Shown one piece after another: positions 43,739-53,715 of a stretch of DNA of 64,000 bases; the first letter of the stretch is position 1; each line of letters opens with the position of its first letter. This DNA comes from Paraglaciecola sp. 20A4 (GTDB taxonomy: Bacteria; Pseudomonadota; Gammaproteobacteria; Enterobacterales; Alteromonadaceae). The stretch is from positions 186,001 to 250,000 of the forward strand of contig NZ_WTPY01000004.1 of assembly GCF_011378905.1 (NCBI RefSeq), in the 5' to 3' direction. The translations under genes and the position numbers were made by a program. Under the pieces are notes generated by a model, which saw nothing but the letters and a program-made list of their open reading frames with translations, ran no database searches and had not been told where the DNA came from.

Positions 43739-45319
43739 ATGCAACAATCAATCGTTAGTGCTGTTTACAGCAACTTTTTAGGCCAAGCCCCTGAATGGTA
43801 TAAAAAATCTATTCTCGCATTTCTTATTTTCAATCCGATTTTATTTATATTGGACCCTTATTTAGCTGGTTGGGCATTAGTTTTAGAGTTTATATTTACT
43901 CTGGCGATGGCGTTGAAATGTTACCCATTGCAACCAGGTGGATTATTGCTCATCGAGGCGCTTTTTATTGGCATGACCTCCCCTGAGCACATGAAGCACG
44001 AGATTGTCGTTAACATTGAAGTAGTGTTACTGCTGGTCTTTATGGTCGCTGGTATTTACTTTATGAAAGACATGCTGTTATTTATGTTTACCAAGCTATT
44101 GCTTAAATTAAAGAATAAAATCACGCTGTCCATGGCCTTTTTGGCAGCGTCAGCGTTTCTGTCAGCCTTTCTCGATGCCCTAACGGTGGTTGCGGTTATT
44201 ATTGCTGTGGGCATGGGATTCTATTCCATCTACCATAAAGTCGCTTCAGGCAAAGACTTTCACGCAGATCATGACCATACCAGTGATGACCATGTGGCTC
44301 AGCCCAAGCGTCAAGACTTAGAAGATTTCAGAGCTTTCCTTAGAAACCTGATGATGCATGCTGCAGTCGGCACTGCCCTTGGCGGTGTTATGACGATGGT
44401 AGGTGAACCGCAAAATTTAATTATTGCTGACAAAGCGGGCTGGAATTTCGCCGAATTTTTTGTGCGTATGTCACCCGTAACTATTCCGGTATTTTTCGCC
44501 GGTATTGCCACAACTTTTATGTTAGAAAAGCTTAAGTTGTTTAGCTACGGTGCACAGTTACCCACAGTAGTGCGCGAGATATTGACTGCTCACAGTGAAG
44601 AACAAGAAACAACCCGTACCAAGCAAGACACTGCTAAATTATGGGTTCAAGGATTTATTGGCGTCTGGTTAGTTATCGGTCTCGCAGGTCACTTTGCAGC
44701 GGTTGGCTTAATTGGCTTATCGATCATTGTATTAGCGACGTCTTTAAATGGTGTTATCGACGAGCATTCGATTGGTAAAGCATTTGAAGAAGCCTTGCCC
44801 TTTACCGCCCTGTTATGTGTGTTCTTTGGTGTTGTCGCCGTTATTATCGACCAGGGATTATTTACGCCTGTAATCGATTGGGTACTGACCTTCGAAGGCC
44901 GCTCTCAACTGGTGATGTTCTATTTAGCCAACGGGGCGTTATCTATGGTCAGTGATAACGTATTCGTTGGCTCGGTTTATATTACTGAAGTAACCGCCGC
45001 ATTAAACAATGGTCATATCACGCGTGACGAGTTCGACATGTTAGCCGTAGCCATTAACACAGGTACTAACTTACCAAGTGTTGCTACCCCTAATGGACAA
45101 GCAGCATTCTTGTTCTTGCTAACCTCAGCAATTGCACCGCTATTGCGTTTGTCATACGGTACGATGGTCTACATGGCACTGCCTTATACGATTGTACTGA
45201 CCATCGTTGGTTTAGCTGCGACCTATTTTGGCTTAGCTGATTTAACGTCTTGGTTGTATGATATGGGCTTTATTCAGCATCACAGTGCCACGATAGGAGC
45301 TGCCGCAGTCGCCCACTAA
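43739..45319 (+). CDS. nhaB: Na+/H+ antiporter NhaB
   Basis: A 526-residue NhaB antiporter, the usual length. The start has [20 protein letters not shown] and the body about twelve membrane helices. Family landmarks are [20 protein letters not shown], the acidic [16 protein letters not shown] and [21 protein letters not shown] short His/Asp-rich cytoplasmic loop ([18 protein letters not shown], about residues 175-192) could sense cations or pH. AAGGT precedes the ATG. It exchanges internal Na+ for protons across the inner membrane, essential in a marine setting. It is divergent from fadR, followed by a terminator and dsbB. Confidence 0.96.
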   Translation: MQQSIVSAVYSNFLGQAPEWYKKSILAFLIFNPILFILDPYLAGWALVLEFIFTLAMALKCYPLQPGGLLLIEALFIGMTSPEHMKHEIVVNIEVVLLLVFMVAGIYFMKDMLLFMFTKLLLKLKNKITLSMAFLAASAFLSAFLDALTVVAVIIAVGMGFYSIYHKVASGKDFHADHDHTSDDHVAQPKRQDLEDFRAFLRNLMMHAAVGTALGGVMTMVGEPQNLIIADKAGWNFAEFFVRMSPVTIPVFFAGIATTFMLEKLKLFSYGAQLPTVVREILTAHSEEQETTRTKQDTAKLWVQGFIGVWLVIGLAGHFAAVGLIGLSIIVLATSLNGVIDEHSIGKAFEEALPFTALLCVFFGVVAVIIDQGLFTPVIDWVLTFEGRSQLVMFYLANGALSMVSDNVFVGSVYITEVTAALNNGHITRDEFDMLAVAINTGTNLPSVATPNGQAAFLFLLTSAIAPLLRLSYGTMVYMALPYTIVLTIVGLAATYFGLADLTSWLYDMGFIQHHSATIGAAAVAH

Positions 45320-45335
45320 GGCTGTATTGGCTTTG

Positions 45336-45366
45336 AAAGCACCGCCTTAAAGCGGTGCTTTTTTGT
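45336..45366 (+). terminator. Terminator after nhaB
   Basis: AAAGCACCGC / GCGGTGCTTTTTTG with a 6-base loop, 17 bases after the nhaB stop. Confidence 0.92.
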
Positions 45367-45396
45367 TTTTGAAGTGAATATTTTAAGAGTAATACC

Positions 45397-45912
45397 ATGA
45401 ATTATATTTCAAATTTAACCGAGAACCGTCTTGCATGGAGCTTGCTGTTTTTATCGACTCTAGTGTTAGAGGCTTATGCATTATTTAGTCAACATGCTAT
45501 GGATTTACAGCCCTGTATTATGTGCATTTATCAACGAACGGCAATATTCGGGATCATGTTTGCCTGTATTCCCGTGTTGATAACGAATAATCTACTCACG
45601 CGATTACTGGCCTTTACCCTATGGGGAGTGTCAGCTATTTGGGGTGGGTTAATCGCATTTGAACACTATGATATTCAAACTGCGGCTAATCCATTTTTCG
45701 CCACCTGCGAGATCGTGCCAAACTTTCCCTTTTGGTTGCCATTACACGAATGGTTACCCAACATATTTGCTGCCACTGGCGATTGCGGGAATATCGATTG
45801 GCAATTCATGGATATGAGCATGCCTCAATGGATGATGGTCGTTTTTGCCATTTACAGTGTTATTTGGTTAGTGGTGCTATTGAGCCGATTAGCAGTAAAG
45901 CGTGCGCTTTAA
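45397..45912 (+). CDS. dsbB: Disulfide bond formation protein DsbB
   Basis: A 171-residue inner-membrane protein with four helices. The first periplasmic loop has the redox pair C40-x-x-C43 (PCIMCIYQR). The second has the other pair, one Cys in FFATCEIVPNFPFW and the other in ATGDCGNIDWQF. The Arg of the quinone site follows the first pair (YQR). It reoxidises DsbA using ubiquinone. The gene order nhaB-dsbB is the same as in enterobacteria, but a terminator separates the two, so it should have its own promoter in the 45 bases between. Confidence 0.95.
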   Translation: MNYISNLTENRLAWSLLFLSTLVLEAYALFSQHAMDLQPCIMCIYQRTAIFGIMFACIPVLITNNLLTRLLAFTLWGVSAIWGGLIAFEHYDIQTAANPFFATCEIVPNFPFWLPLHEWLPNIFAATGDCGNIDWQFMDMSMPQWMMVVFAIYSVIWLVVLLSRLAVKRAL

Positions 45913-45933
45913 ACAGCGATTTACATCTTAATC

Positions 45934-45960
45934 AAAGGGAGCACATTGCTCCCTTTTTAT
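45934..45960 (+). terminator. Terminator after dsbB
   Basis: AAAGGGAGC / GCTCCCTTTTTAT with a 5-base loop, 22 bases after the stop. Confidence 0.9.
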
Positions 45961-46157
45961 ATGCAGCACAAGATAGTTGTACTCAATCTTAGCAAACTCA
46001 ATTTTACGGGTTGTAGAAAGACGGGGCACAATCCTGCAGTTGCCCACGCAGATAAAAGCGCTTTTGCTTAAATTGACACTATCCGGGCAGTGTAAGAATA
46101 GATCTAAAATATTTCTGTGGCGTAGAAGTGAATAGTTAACGTTATTCACTCATTAAA

Positions 46158-47681
46158 GTGAGCAAAACCTTGCGATCAGTTAGTATTATTTTCCCTCACC
46201 AATTATTTGCTGAGCATCCGTGTTTAGAAACTCAAAGCCATGGAATATGGTTAGTTGAAGACGATCTATTTTTCGGTGACGATGATTACCCTCAATGCTT
46301 CCATCAGCAAAAACTACAATTACACTTTGCTTCAATGGCTTATTATCGTGAACGTTTAGAGAAAGATAGTTTTGAATGTCATTATATTGCTTATCAACCA
46401 AAGCATAAGCAAAGTAAAAGTAGTTTGGTGCGTTTATTTGACGCGCTTACTGAGCAAGGTATTACGCTAATTCACACCTTAGATCCTGTCGACTACTTAC
46501 TCAAACAACGTCTCGAATGTCATGCAGAAGAGAAAAAAATACAGATAAAATGGTATAAAAATCCAGGATTTATTAATACTCAACGCCAGAATGACGCTTA
46601 TCGTGCTGGCAAAAAACGTTGGTTTATGGCTGACTTTTATCGATTTCAACGAACCCGCTTGAATATTTTGCTCGATGGCGACAAACCTGTTTCAGGGCGT
46701 TGGAGTTTAGATGAAGATAATCGCAAAAAAATCCCTAAAAAAGAGCTCACTAAACTGCCCATACTTGTTTTAGCAAAAGAAACTAAATATCACACGGATG
46801 CCATTAAGCGTATACATAGCGAATATTCTCACCATCCCGGTGACGGTAATAGCGTTATTTACCCCGTCACGCATGCAGCAGCGCAAGACTGGTTAACAGC
46901 TTTCTTTGAGCAACGCTTTGCCTCATTTGGCCCTTATGAAGATGCTATCGTTGAAGGTCAGCACTGGCTCTATCATAGCGTACTGACCCCGATGTTGAAT
47001 GTCGGTCTACTCACACCTAAGCAAGTAGTCGGTCAGGCCTTATCCTATGCCAATGAATATCAAGTAAGTCTTGCCAGCCTGGAGGGGTTTATTCGGCAAA
47101 TTATTGGTTGGCGAGAATTTATGCGAGCAACTTATAGTGACTTAGGTGTGGCAATGCGTAGCCGCAATGACTGGCAACATCATAGAACCATTCCAGCGTC
47201 ATTTTACCAAGGTAACACAGGGATCACGCCTGTTGATGATACGATAAAACGAATTCTAGGCACCGGATACTGTCATCACATTGAGCGATTAATGGTCTTG
47301 GGTGGGTTTTTCTTTCTATGTGAGTTCAAACCGAATGACATTTATCGCTGGTTTATGGACATGTTTGTAGACAGCTATGACTGGGTTATGGTGCCCAATG
47401 TTTACGCAATGAGCCAAAACGCCGATGGGGGCCAAATCACAACCAAGCCGTATTTTAGTGGTTCAAATTACATCATTAAAATGAGTCATTACAAAAAGGG
47501 GCCTTGGTCTGATATTTGGGATGCCCTCTATTGGCGATGGATAATTAAAAATCAAAATTCATTACGTAAAAATCATCGTTGGGCGATGATGTGCCACCAA
47601 GTTGATAAGATGGATGAAAGTAAGAAGCAAGCCTATCTGAGGACTGCCGAGCAATTTTTGTCTTCTCTAGATGCTCAGTAA
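46158..47681 (+). CDS. Bacterial cryptochrome/(6-4) photolyase-like protein lacking Fe-S ligands
   Basis: A 507-residue protein of the PhrB/CryB (FeS-BCP) photolyase-related family, GTG start. The N-terminal Rossmann-like antenna domain covers about 1-130. The FAD-binding C-terminal half has FGPYEDAIVEGQHWLYHSVL, LEGFIRQIIGWREFMRATY, GYCHHIERLMVLGGFFFL and WVMVPNVYAMSQNADGGQIT. In iron-sulfur members, cysteines follow MSxYC and ACPF near the C-terminus and one lies in MRC before the HHIQRLM helix. Here the corresponding stretches are MSHYKKGPWSDIWDALYWRW and GITPVDDTIKRIL, with none of those Cys. FAD- and DNA-binding elements look intact, so light-dependent repair or signalling without a cluster is inferred. 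Confidence 0.85.
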   Translation: MSKTLRSVSIIFPHQLFAEHPCLETQSHGIWLVEDDLFFGDDDYPQCFHQQKLQLHFASMAYYRERLEKDSFECHYIAYQPKHKQSKSSLVRLFDALTEQGITLIHTLDPVDYLLKQRLECHAEEKKIQIKWYKNPGFINTQRQNDAYRAGKKRWFMADFYRFQRTRLNILLDGDKPVSGRWSLDEDNRKKIPKKELTKLPILVLAKETKYHTDAIKRIHSEYSHHPGDGNSVIYPVTHAAAQDWLTAFFEQRFASFGPYEDAIVEGQHWLYHSVLTPMLNVGLLTPKQVVGQALSYANEYQVSLASLEGFIRQIIGWREFMRATYSDLGVAMRSRNDWQHHRTIPASFYQGNTGITPVDDTIKRILGTGYCHHIERLMVLGGFFFLCEFKPNDIYRWFMDMFVDSYDWVMVPNVYAMSQNADGGQITTKPYFSGSNYIIKMSHYKKGPWSDIWDALYWRWIIKNQNSLRKNHRWAMMCHQVDKMDESKKQAYLRTAEQFLSSLDAQ

Positions 47682-47683
47682 AA

Positions 47684-48178
47684 CTACTCTACATCTTCCA
47701 AAGGCCACACGGCGATATAATCTTCGAAGTCTTCTAACTCAACATCGTGATCAAAAACTGTTTTACCACGCACTGACATACCGACTTTATGCATCTTGGC
47801 TTTCTTGCCTTTATTCAGAAGTGGATGCCAAGAGGGCAAACCGCGTCCTTCATGCAAACGTCGATAGCTACAACTGGTTGGCATAAAGAATATATCGCTG
47901 ATATTCTCTTTGGTTAGCTTGACGCAGTCTGGCACTAACACTGTCCGTTCATCATATCGGGTACAATTACATGTTTTTGTATTTAATAAACCACATGCAA
48001 TATTAGTGTAGTGGATTTGTTCGCCAGTATTGATATGTGCCGTAGGCCCAGCGTTTTCGGTCGCTTCATCGTCTATAAACTTGTGAAGACAACATTTTGC
48101 ACAGCCATCGCAAATTGATTCCCACTGTGCTTCGTTCATTTTTTCTAGTGGCGTATCTAGCCAAAACTTATCATTCAT
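47684..48178 (-). CDS. ycgN: YcgN-family cysteine cluster protein (UPF0260)
   Basis: A 164-residue protein. ATG 48178 (MNDKFWLDTPLEKMNEAQW) is chosen because it matches the family start; the frame reaches 48220. The Cys clusters are ICDGCAKCCLHKFIDDE (residues 28-44), IACGLLNTKTCNCTRY and VLVPDCVKLT, plus PTSCSYRRLHEGRGLPSWHP. This is the zinc/iron cluster-like YcgN/YkgJ type. The biochemical role is unknown. Its start overlaps the end of the STAS-like gene by 8 bases. It belongs to the ycgL/ycgM/ycgN group that is also clustered in enterobacteria, although spaced differently here. Confidence 0.92.
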   Translation of the reverse strand: MNDKFWLDTPLEKMNEAQWESICDGCAKCCLHKFIDDEATENAGPTAHINTGEQIHYTNIACGLLNTKTCNCTRYDERTVLVPDCVKLTKENISDIFFMPTSCSYRRLHEGRGLPSWHPLLNKGKKAKMHKVGMSVRGKTVFDHDVELEDFEDYIAVWPLEDVE

Positions 48179-48551
48179 AATTATATAGTAACCAGGCAAT
48201 TGCCTTACTTTTAGATTCAAAATTCTTTACGGGTAAATTAAACTTTTCATAAATTTCAGCAACTAAATCATTGGTGTGATCTAACCCACTTACCAGTCGC
48301 GCCAGTCTTAGCCCGCCCAACCAATCTTCGTCCCGCATTCGCACTAAAAGGTTAATAATATCCATCGATTGGTAACTTAACTTCACTTCACGAAGGTCGA
48401 ACAGTATTCCTATTAGATTGTGCATATGCGCTAAATTAATCGCTTTTTTGATGACTATTTCCATCTTGTCCACATGATCAACATGACCAGATGCTTCGAA
48501 AACGACCAACTTATTGGCTAAATCTAAGCGATGCTGTTGGGTGAATGCCAT
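48171..48551 (-). CDS. STAS/SpoIIAA-like small protein
   Basis: A 126-residue cytoplasmic protein with the alternating strand-helix pattern of STAS/SpoIIAA-like domains: NKLVVFEASGHVDHVDKMEI, a helix IVIKKAINLAHMHNLIG, strand ILFDLREVKL, helix SMDIINLLVRMRDEDW and strand RLARLVSGL, ending in an amphipathic helix. No Ser that would be the anti-anti-sigma phosphosite can be assigned with confidence. It overlaps ycgN by 8 bases, so the two are co-translated, but a functional link is unknown. Confidence 0.65.
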   Translation of the reverse strand: MAFTQQHRLDLANKLVVFEASGHVDHVDKMEIVIKKAINLAHMHNLIGILFDLREVKLSYQSMDIINLLVRMRDEDWLGGLRLARLVSGLDHTNDLVAEIYEKFNLPVKNFESKSKAIAWLLYNYE

Positions 48552-48616
48552 TAGCGAGTACTCTTAATTTCTGGCGCAAAAACTACTTTAAATGCTAGCT
48601 AATGCACGCATTGTGT

Positions 48617-49276
48617 TCAAATAACTTTAGTCTTAACGGAAAAGTGATCTATCAGCATTATGTCTAAATCGTCGCCAACCTCTAATGGGCCCACGCCTTT
48701 AGGCGTGCCCGTTAATACAATATCACCGGGTAATAAGGTAAATGTTTGCGAAATATTGACGAGTAAAGACAAAATGCTATGCATCATATGTACACTGTTC
48801 CCTTGTTGCCTAAGTTTACCATTTACAGCCATACTAAACTGAATATTTCGTTCAAGATCGATGTCCCCCACAGGCACAAAATTGGACATAGGACAGCTTG
48901 AATCAAAACTCTTCGCTCGCTCCCAAGGCTGGCCATCGGCCTTTAATTGGTCTTGTACATCACGAAGCGTAAGATCCAAGGCTAAGCCAAGACCTAAAAT
49001 GCCCTGTTTTGCAGATTTTTCATCACTATTAGTTAACCGCTCGCCGATTAAAACAGCGATTTCCAGCTCGTTATGACAACTACCGTGCCCTTTTGGGATA
49101 TATATGGGTTGCTGAATATCACAAAGTGCAGTGCTAGGTTTAATAAATAACAATGGCTGTTTGGGTACGTCGTTATTTAATTCTTTTATATGCTCAAGAT
49201 AATTACGTCCAACGCACACCACCTTGCCTATCGGTAAATCAATGGCATCGCCACTTATAAAATGATGCTGATACAT
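48617..49276 (-). CDS. ycgM: Fumarylacetoacetate hydrolase-family protein (YcgM-like)
   Basis: A 219-residue FAH-domain enzyme, the length of E. coli YcgM. The metal-binding Glu/Glu/Asp set appears in GSCHNELEIAVLIGERL and LGLALDLTLRDVQDQLK. Other family motifs are GKVVCVGRNYLEHIKELNN, FDSSCPMSNFVPVGD and DIVLTGTPKGVGPLEVGDD. The family hydrolyses C-C bonds of 1,3-diketones (acylpyruvate hydrolase or oxaloacetate tautomerase/decarboxylase activities are known in relatives). ATG is directly adjacent to the stop of the transglycosylase gene, so it is co-transcribed with it. Confidence 0.92.
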   Translation of the reverse strand: MYQHHFISGDAIDLPIGKVVCVGRNYLEHIKELNNDVPKQPLLFIKPSTALCDIQQPIYIPKGHGSCHNELEIAVLIGERLTNSDEKSAKQGILGLGLALDLTLRDVQDQLKADGQPWERAKSFDSSCPMSNFVPVGDIDLERNIQFSMAVNGKLRQQGNSVHMMHSILSLLVNISQTFTLLPGDIVLTGTPKGVGPLEVGDDLDIMLIDHFSVKTKVI

Positions 49277-50272
49277 TTAACTGCCCTTTTTAATACGGTC
49301 TGATAAATAACCCACTGCCACGCCAAAATAGCTAGAGCGGTTCCAACCCATCAAAGTATGAAAATTATTGTAAACCAAGTAAATACGCCCTTTCTCACCA
49401 TCAGGCATGATTAACGATGCTTTCACAGCCACTGAAGGTAATGCGCTTCCATCATAACGACTAACGCCTAATTCTTGCCACTGTTTTAGGGTATGCATTT
49501 TTGCTTTATCTAAACCCGCTAATGAAAGGTCGAAGCCTTCCTTTAATCGAACTTGACGACCCCATGTTCCGCTGTCATCCCAGCCTTCTGTTTTAAGAAA
49601 ATTAGCGATAGACGCAAACACGTCGGCAGGATTGTTCCAAATATCTTTTTTACCATCACCATCGAAATCATAAGCATAATGCAAAAACGAAGTAGGCATA
49701 AATTGACTTTGCCCCATCGCGCCGGCCCAAGATCCAAGGAATTCGTTTTGGCTAATATGCTCTTGGCGCAGAATATCAAGCGCCGCATAAAGCTGTTTTC
49801 TAAACATACTTTCGCGGCGCCCTTCATAGGCCATGGTAGCCAATGAAGATATTACCGGATAATTACCGGTGATTTTTCCAAAATTACTTTCGTTCCCCCA
49901 AAGCGCTAAAATAAAACGCGCTTGCACGCCGAATTTTTTCTCTACTTGGCTAAGTAGCGCTTTATGCTTTTGATATAATGCAACGGCCTGTTGTACTTTC
50001 CAATCCGGTACTCGAGTGGCTAAATATGTATCGAGGGTTATTTTTCTTTCGGGCTGGTTTTTATCTGCTTTGACGACACGTTTGCGAAAGGTCGCATCAA
50101 TGAAAACGCGGTCAAGAAAGTCAGCTTCGTAGCCTTTAGTAATGGCTTCGGTTTTAAAATTTTGCAGATAAAGTTCGAAGCCTTGCTGTGATTTTTCAGT
50201 TTGCCCAAGACCAGGTGGACTCAACATCAGTGTTCCAATAAAAAGCATCAAATAAGCATTAAAGCGAGACAT
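49277..50272 (-). CDS. MltB-like lytic murein transglycosylase
   Basis: A 331-residue exported lytic transglycosylase (SLT_2 type, GH103). A signal peptide (MSRFNAYLMLFIGTLMLSPP) has no lipobox Cys, so the enzyme is soluble periplasmic rather than anchored like MltB. The catalytic Glu is in FILALWGNESNFGKITGNYP; other motifs are GAMGQSQFMPTSFLHYAYDF, DGDGKKDIWNNPADVFASIA and YNNFHTLMGWNRSSYFGVAV. It cleaves the MurNAc-GlcNAc bond, forming 1,6-anhydroMurNAc. AGGAGG precedes the ATG. It is probably transcribed together with the FAH gene, from a promoter in the 113 bases before it. Confidence 0.92.
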   Translation of the reverse strand: MSRFNAYLMLFIGTLMLSPPGLGQTEKSQQGFELYLQNFKTEAITKGYEADFLDRVFIDATFRKRVVKADKNQPERKITLDTYLATRVPDWKVQQAVALYQKHKALLSQVEKKFGVQARFILALWGNESNFGKITGNYPVISSLATMAYEGRRESMFRKQLYAALDILRQEHISQNEFLGSWAGAMGQSQFMPTSFLHYAYDFDGDGKKDIWNNPADVFASIANFLKTEGWDDSGTWGRQVRLKEGFDLSLAGLDKAKMHTLKQWQELGVSRYDGSALPSVAVKASLIMPDGEKGRIYLVYNNFHTLMGWNRSSYFGVAVGYLSDRIKKGS

Positions 50273-50385
50273 AATATCCTCCTAAGAATAACTCAAATAT
50301 AAGCATGGTTGGACCTAAGTCATCTTAGACCCATAAAAAAATACTTAACGAATAGAAAATAATGCTAAATGGCCACCCCATAATT

Positions 50386-50673
50386 TTATATTTTGGGGGG
50401 GTGTGCTGCCAAATGTTGCTTGAGTAAATTCTCTTCAGGTGGCGGTAACTGTAAATAGAAACCGTTTTTCGTCAACTCGTCTCGTAGAGTCTGAATATCA
50501 ACTTGCCCTAAGAGGCGATCCTTTTTAATTGGCATGATCATAATAAAACGCGGCGCACCAAACATCTTCATTAATGCTTCTGGTACCCGAGAAAAATCGT
50601 CGCGCCCAGGAACATATAAATACGTATCGGTTTTTTTGCTACTTTTATATACTGCACACAATAAATTAAGCAT
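50386..50673 (-). CDS. ycgL: YcgL-family protein
   Basis: A 95-residue YcgL-domain protein: LCAVYKSSKKTDTYLYVPGR, FSRVPEALMKMFGAPRFIMI and LRDELTKNGFYLQLPPPEEN. The fold is a small alpha/beta domain of unknown function common in gammaproteobacteria. It overlaps the 3' end of rnd by 8 bases and is transcribed with it; the rnd-ycgL arrangement is common in this group. The gene ends in a C-rich run encoding PP. Confidence 0.92.
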   Translation of the reverse strand: MLNLLCAVYKSSKKTDTYLYVPGRDDFSRVPEALMKMFGAPRFIMIMPIKKDRLLGQVDIQTLRDELTKNGFYLQLPPPEENLLKQHLAAHPPKI

Positions 50674-51823
50674 TAGCAGACTCTGGAATATTCAAACCGT
50701 CAACCCCTGCCAACTCGGCTTGCAAGAATTCTCCTCGCCAACCGTCCAGCAGATCGGGTTGTAGCCCTTGTGCTCGTGTGTCATCAACACTGAACCAGCA
50801 CCATTTAATAAGCTGATTAATCTGCTTCTTAGATCCAATCAATTCAACAGGCACGCCGAGTTTTTCAGCATTTCGTACACAGACTTCACGAACCGCAGCG
50901 GTGACTTTTTTAAATCGGGGAAAATCAACCAGCCGTTCTACCGGCTGCGGATAAGTGCTTTCATCAACATTTTGCGCGGCTTCGATAATATCGAGCATGG
51001 CTTGACCATTGACACGAATTTCCTGAGGAGTGAGTCCTGATATTTGATGTAGCGCATTCTTACTGCTGGGCAGCTTCTTAGCGACTTCTAATAGATTAGC
51101 TTCACGTACCACAAAATTTAGCGCTAAATCTCGCTGTTGGGCTTCTTTCGCCCGCCACGCAGTTAATTGCTGTAACACGTAAAGTGATTTTCCCGTCACA
51201 TGCCAACTGTTTTTAATATTCAGATACAACAAATCAAAGGGGATTTGGCTTTGTTTTTTGCGTGTCAGGTTATCCATTTCGGTAAAGACCCAAGCTTGAC
51301 GATTTTGCTCCACCGTTTTATCACGCAGTGCAGGATAAAGCTGAAACAAATACAGCACATCGTAAGCAGCGTATTGACACTGCTGTGGTGAAAGCGGTCT
51401 AGCAAGCCAGTCTGTCCGAGACTCGCCTTTATCAACTTGCACATCCAACATGATTTCGACTAACTTTGCGTAACCCAAAGAGGCCCCCATGCCCACAATG
51501 GCCGCAGCAAATTGGGTATCAAATATCGGCGTTGGAACAATATTAAGTGAACACATAAATGTTTCAATATCTTCGGAACACGAATGCAAAATTTTAATGA
51601 TATTAGCGTCAGTAAAAATAGCCTTGAGGACACTAAAGTCATTAATTTCTAAAGGATCTATTAGAGCAATTTGCTGCCCATCGTAAATTTGAATCAAACC
51701 AAGTTGTGGATATAAAGTGCGCGTACGCACAAATTCTGTATCGACGGCAATTGCCTGGGCTTTTGCCAATTGAGCGCAGTAGGCGTTCAATGCTTCATCT
51801 GTGGTAATCGAAATATATTGCAC
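50666..51823 (-). CDS. rnd: Ribonuclease D
   Basis: About 385 residues. GTG 51823 (VQYISITTDEAL) is chosen: the frame extends to an ATG at 51853, but that ATG lies inside the fadD terminator and gives non-homologous residues. The DEDD 3'-5' exonuclease domain has AVDTEFVRTRTLYPQLGLIQ, KILHSCSEDIETF and QCQYAAYDVLYLFQLYPALR. HRDC domains follow (LTAWRAKEAQQRDLALNFVV and a second copy near residue 300). It trims tRNA and other small RNA 3' ends. It lies downstream of fadD, the same order as in E. coli. Confidence 0.93.
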   Translation of the reverse strand: MQYISITTDEALNAYCAQLAKAQAIAVDTEFVRTRTLYPQLGLIQIYDGQQIALIDPLEINDFSVLKAIFTDANIIKILHSCSEDIETFMCSLNIVPTPIFDTQFAAAIVGMGASLGYAKLVEIMLDVQVDKGESRTDWLARPLSPQQCQYAAYDVLYLFQLYPALRDKTVEQNRQAWVFTEMDNLTRKKQSQIPFDLLYLNIKNSWHVTGKSLYVLQQLTAWRAKEAQQRDLALNFVVREANLLEVAKKLPSSKNALHQISGLTPQEIRVNGQAMLDIIEAAQNVDESTYPQPVERLVDFPRFKKVTAAVREVCVRNAEKLGVPVELIGSKKQINQLIKWCWFSVDDTRAQGLQPDLLDGWRGEFLQAELAGVDGLNIPESANA

Positions 51824-51839
51824 GTCTTTCCAAACACAT

Positions 51840-51863
51840 AAAAAAGCCAGCAAAAGCCGGCGT
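51840..51863 (-). terminator. Terminator after fadD
   Basis: On the minus strand GCCGGC TTTT GCTGGC TTTTTTA, with one G-T pair in the stem, about 40 bases beyond the fadD stop. It defines the rnd start as downstream of this hairpin. Confidence 0.88.
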
Positions 51864-51902
51864 TTATCATTAAAACAGTATCAAAGGCCTTAAAGGCTTC
51901 TA

Positions 51903-53561
51903 CTATTTCTCGTCGCGAAGTTCTCTGCGCAGTATCTTACCAACATTCGATTTTGGAAGCTCGTCTCTAAACTCAACTTTTTTCGGAACTTTATAACCAG
52001 TTAAATGTTTGCGGCAATGATCGATGACATCTTTCTCGCTCAACCCCGGATGACGACGCACTGCAAATACCTTCACAGCTTCACCAGACGCTTCATGAGG
52101 AATGCCAACCGCAGCCACTTCTACGATGTCTTCATGCATAGCAGCCACTTCTTCTATTTCATTGGGAAATACGTTGAATCCTGAGACTAGAATCATATCT
52201 TTTTTACGATCAACAATATAAAAATATCCGTCGTCATCACACCGAGCAATATCACCCGTAGCAAGCCAACCATCTTTTAATATCTCATCTGTCGCTTCTG
52301 GTCGATTCAAGTAACCAAGCATGACTTGCGGACCTTTGACCAACAACTCGCCTGATTCGCCGGGCTTAACATCCACCCCGTCATCATCGACCAGACGGAT
52401 GTCAGTAGAGGGTACAGGCAAACCAATAGAACCGTTATAATGCTTAAGTTGCGGCGGGTTAACACTCACTATCGGGCTGCACTCAGTAAGACCATACCCT
52501 TCAAGTAGTACGTGCCCCGTCAACTTAAACCAGCGTTCAGCAACGGCGCGTTGCACCGCCATGCCACCACCGAGTGAAAACTTCACATTGGTAAAATCTA
52601 ATTCGGTAAAACTAGGGGTATTAAGCAAGCCATTAAATAAGGTGTTCACACCCGTTAAAACGGTAAACGGATATTTAGCTAATTCAGATACAAAGCCAGC
52701 CATATCTCTAGGATTTGTGATCAATAAGTTAGCACACCCTAACTTTAAGAATAGCAGGCAATTCGCTTGCAAGGCAAAGATGTGATAAAGCGGTAACGCC
52801 GTTACCACCAACTCTTTATTTGGCACAGTCACAGTATTTAAGATAGCGGAAGCTTGCTCTAAATTAGCAACCATATTTCTATGGGTTAACATTGCCCCTT
52901 TTGACACCCCTGTGGTGCCACCAGTATATTGCAAAAAGGCAAGATCGTCGCCAGTCACACCTGGTCGCGTATAGCTTTGTGTGGCGCCTTGCTTCAATGT
53001 ATCCATAAACGGTATTGCTTTGGGCAAAGAATAGCTCGGAACCATCTTCTTAACGTATTTAACAACGAAGTTGGTTAGCCATTTTTTCGGCATACCTAAC
53101 ATATCGCCAATTTTCGTTAGTAATACGGTCTCTAATGTCGTTTCACTGAGTACATCACTTAAGGTACAGGCAAAATTTTCAACAATAACAATTGCTTTAG
53201 CATTTGAATCATTAAGCTGATGCTTTAATTCTCGGGCTGTATATTGCGGATTAACATTTACTACGACCATACCCGCGCGCAGCACACCAAACAGTGCAAC
53301 AGGGTATTGCAGCAAATTCGGCATCATAATGGCAACAGCGTCACCTTTTTTTAGTCCTGAATTTTGTAAATAAGCTGCGAAATGTTTAGAATACTGATCA
53401 AGCTGTGCAAAGGTAATCGACTTACCCAAATTAATGTAGGCTACGCTATCTGCGTAGGTTTTGACTGACTGCTCGAAAATATCAACAATAGACGAATAGC
53501 TGTCGGGATTAATTGTTTGTGGCACGCGTGCGTCGTAACTTTTAAACCAAGATTTTTCCAC
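51903..53561 (-). CDS. fadD: Long-chain fatty acid-CoA ligase FadD
   Basis: A 552-residue acyl-CoA synthetase. GTG 53561 ([20 protein letters not shown]) follows AGGAGG by 4 bases and matches the E. coli start; the TTG at 53579 would lie upstream of that site. AMP-binding motifs are [20 protein letters not shown] (P-loop), [40 protein letters not shown] and [19 protein letters not shown]; the final catalytic Lys is in [14 protein letters not shown]. It activates imported fatty acids for beta-oxidation and supplies the acyl-CoA that inactivates FadR. No clear FadR operator was found in the 150 bases upstream. Confidence 0.95.
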   Translation of the reverse strand: MEKSWFKSYDARVPQTINPDSYSSIVDIFEQSVKTYADSVAYINLGKSITFAQLDQYSKHFAAYLQNSGLKKGDAVAIMMPNLLQYPVALFGVLRAGMVVVNVNPQYTARELKHQLNDSNAKAIVIVENFACTLSDVLSETTLETVLLTKIGDMLGMPKKWLTNFVVKYVKKMVPSYSLPKAIPFMDTLKQGATQSYTRPGVTGDDLAFLQYTGGTTGVSKGAMLTHRNMVANLEQASAILNTVTVPNKELVVTALPLYHIFALQANCLLFLKLGCANLLITNPRDMAGFVSELAKYPFTVLTGVNTLFNGLLNTPSFTELDFTNVKFSLGGGMAVQRAVAERWFKLTGHVLLEGYGLTECSPIVSVNPPQLKHYNGSIGLPVPSTDIRLVDDDGVDVKPGESGELLVKGPQVMLGYLNRPEATDEILKDGWLATGDIARCDDDGYFYIVDRKKDMILVSGFNVFPNEIEEVAAMHEDIVEVAAVGIPHEASGEAVKVFAVRRHPGLSEKDVIDHCRKHLTGYKVPKKVEFRDELPKSNVGKILRRELRDEK

Positions 53562-53715
53562 TTTGCCTCCTCGGCGCAACCTCGACCACTAAGAAAAGGC
53601 ACGACATGTGCGGGTCGACGGCAATTATACTACTTAATGCGCCGCATAATACCCAAACCTAGTATAAAGATAAACGAAGATCACTACATATAATTAACAT
53701 TTTACCTATATATAG

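Noticed and set aside
46054-46065. AAAAGCGCTTTT perfect palindrome upstream of the photolyase-like gene
   Set aside because: A 12-base AT-rich palindrome is expected by chance in 64 kb and no regulator or second copy points to a function.
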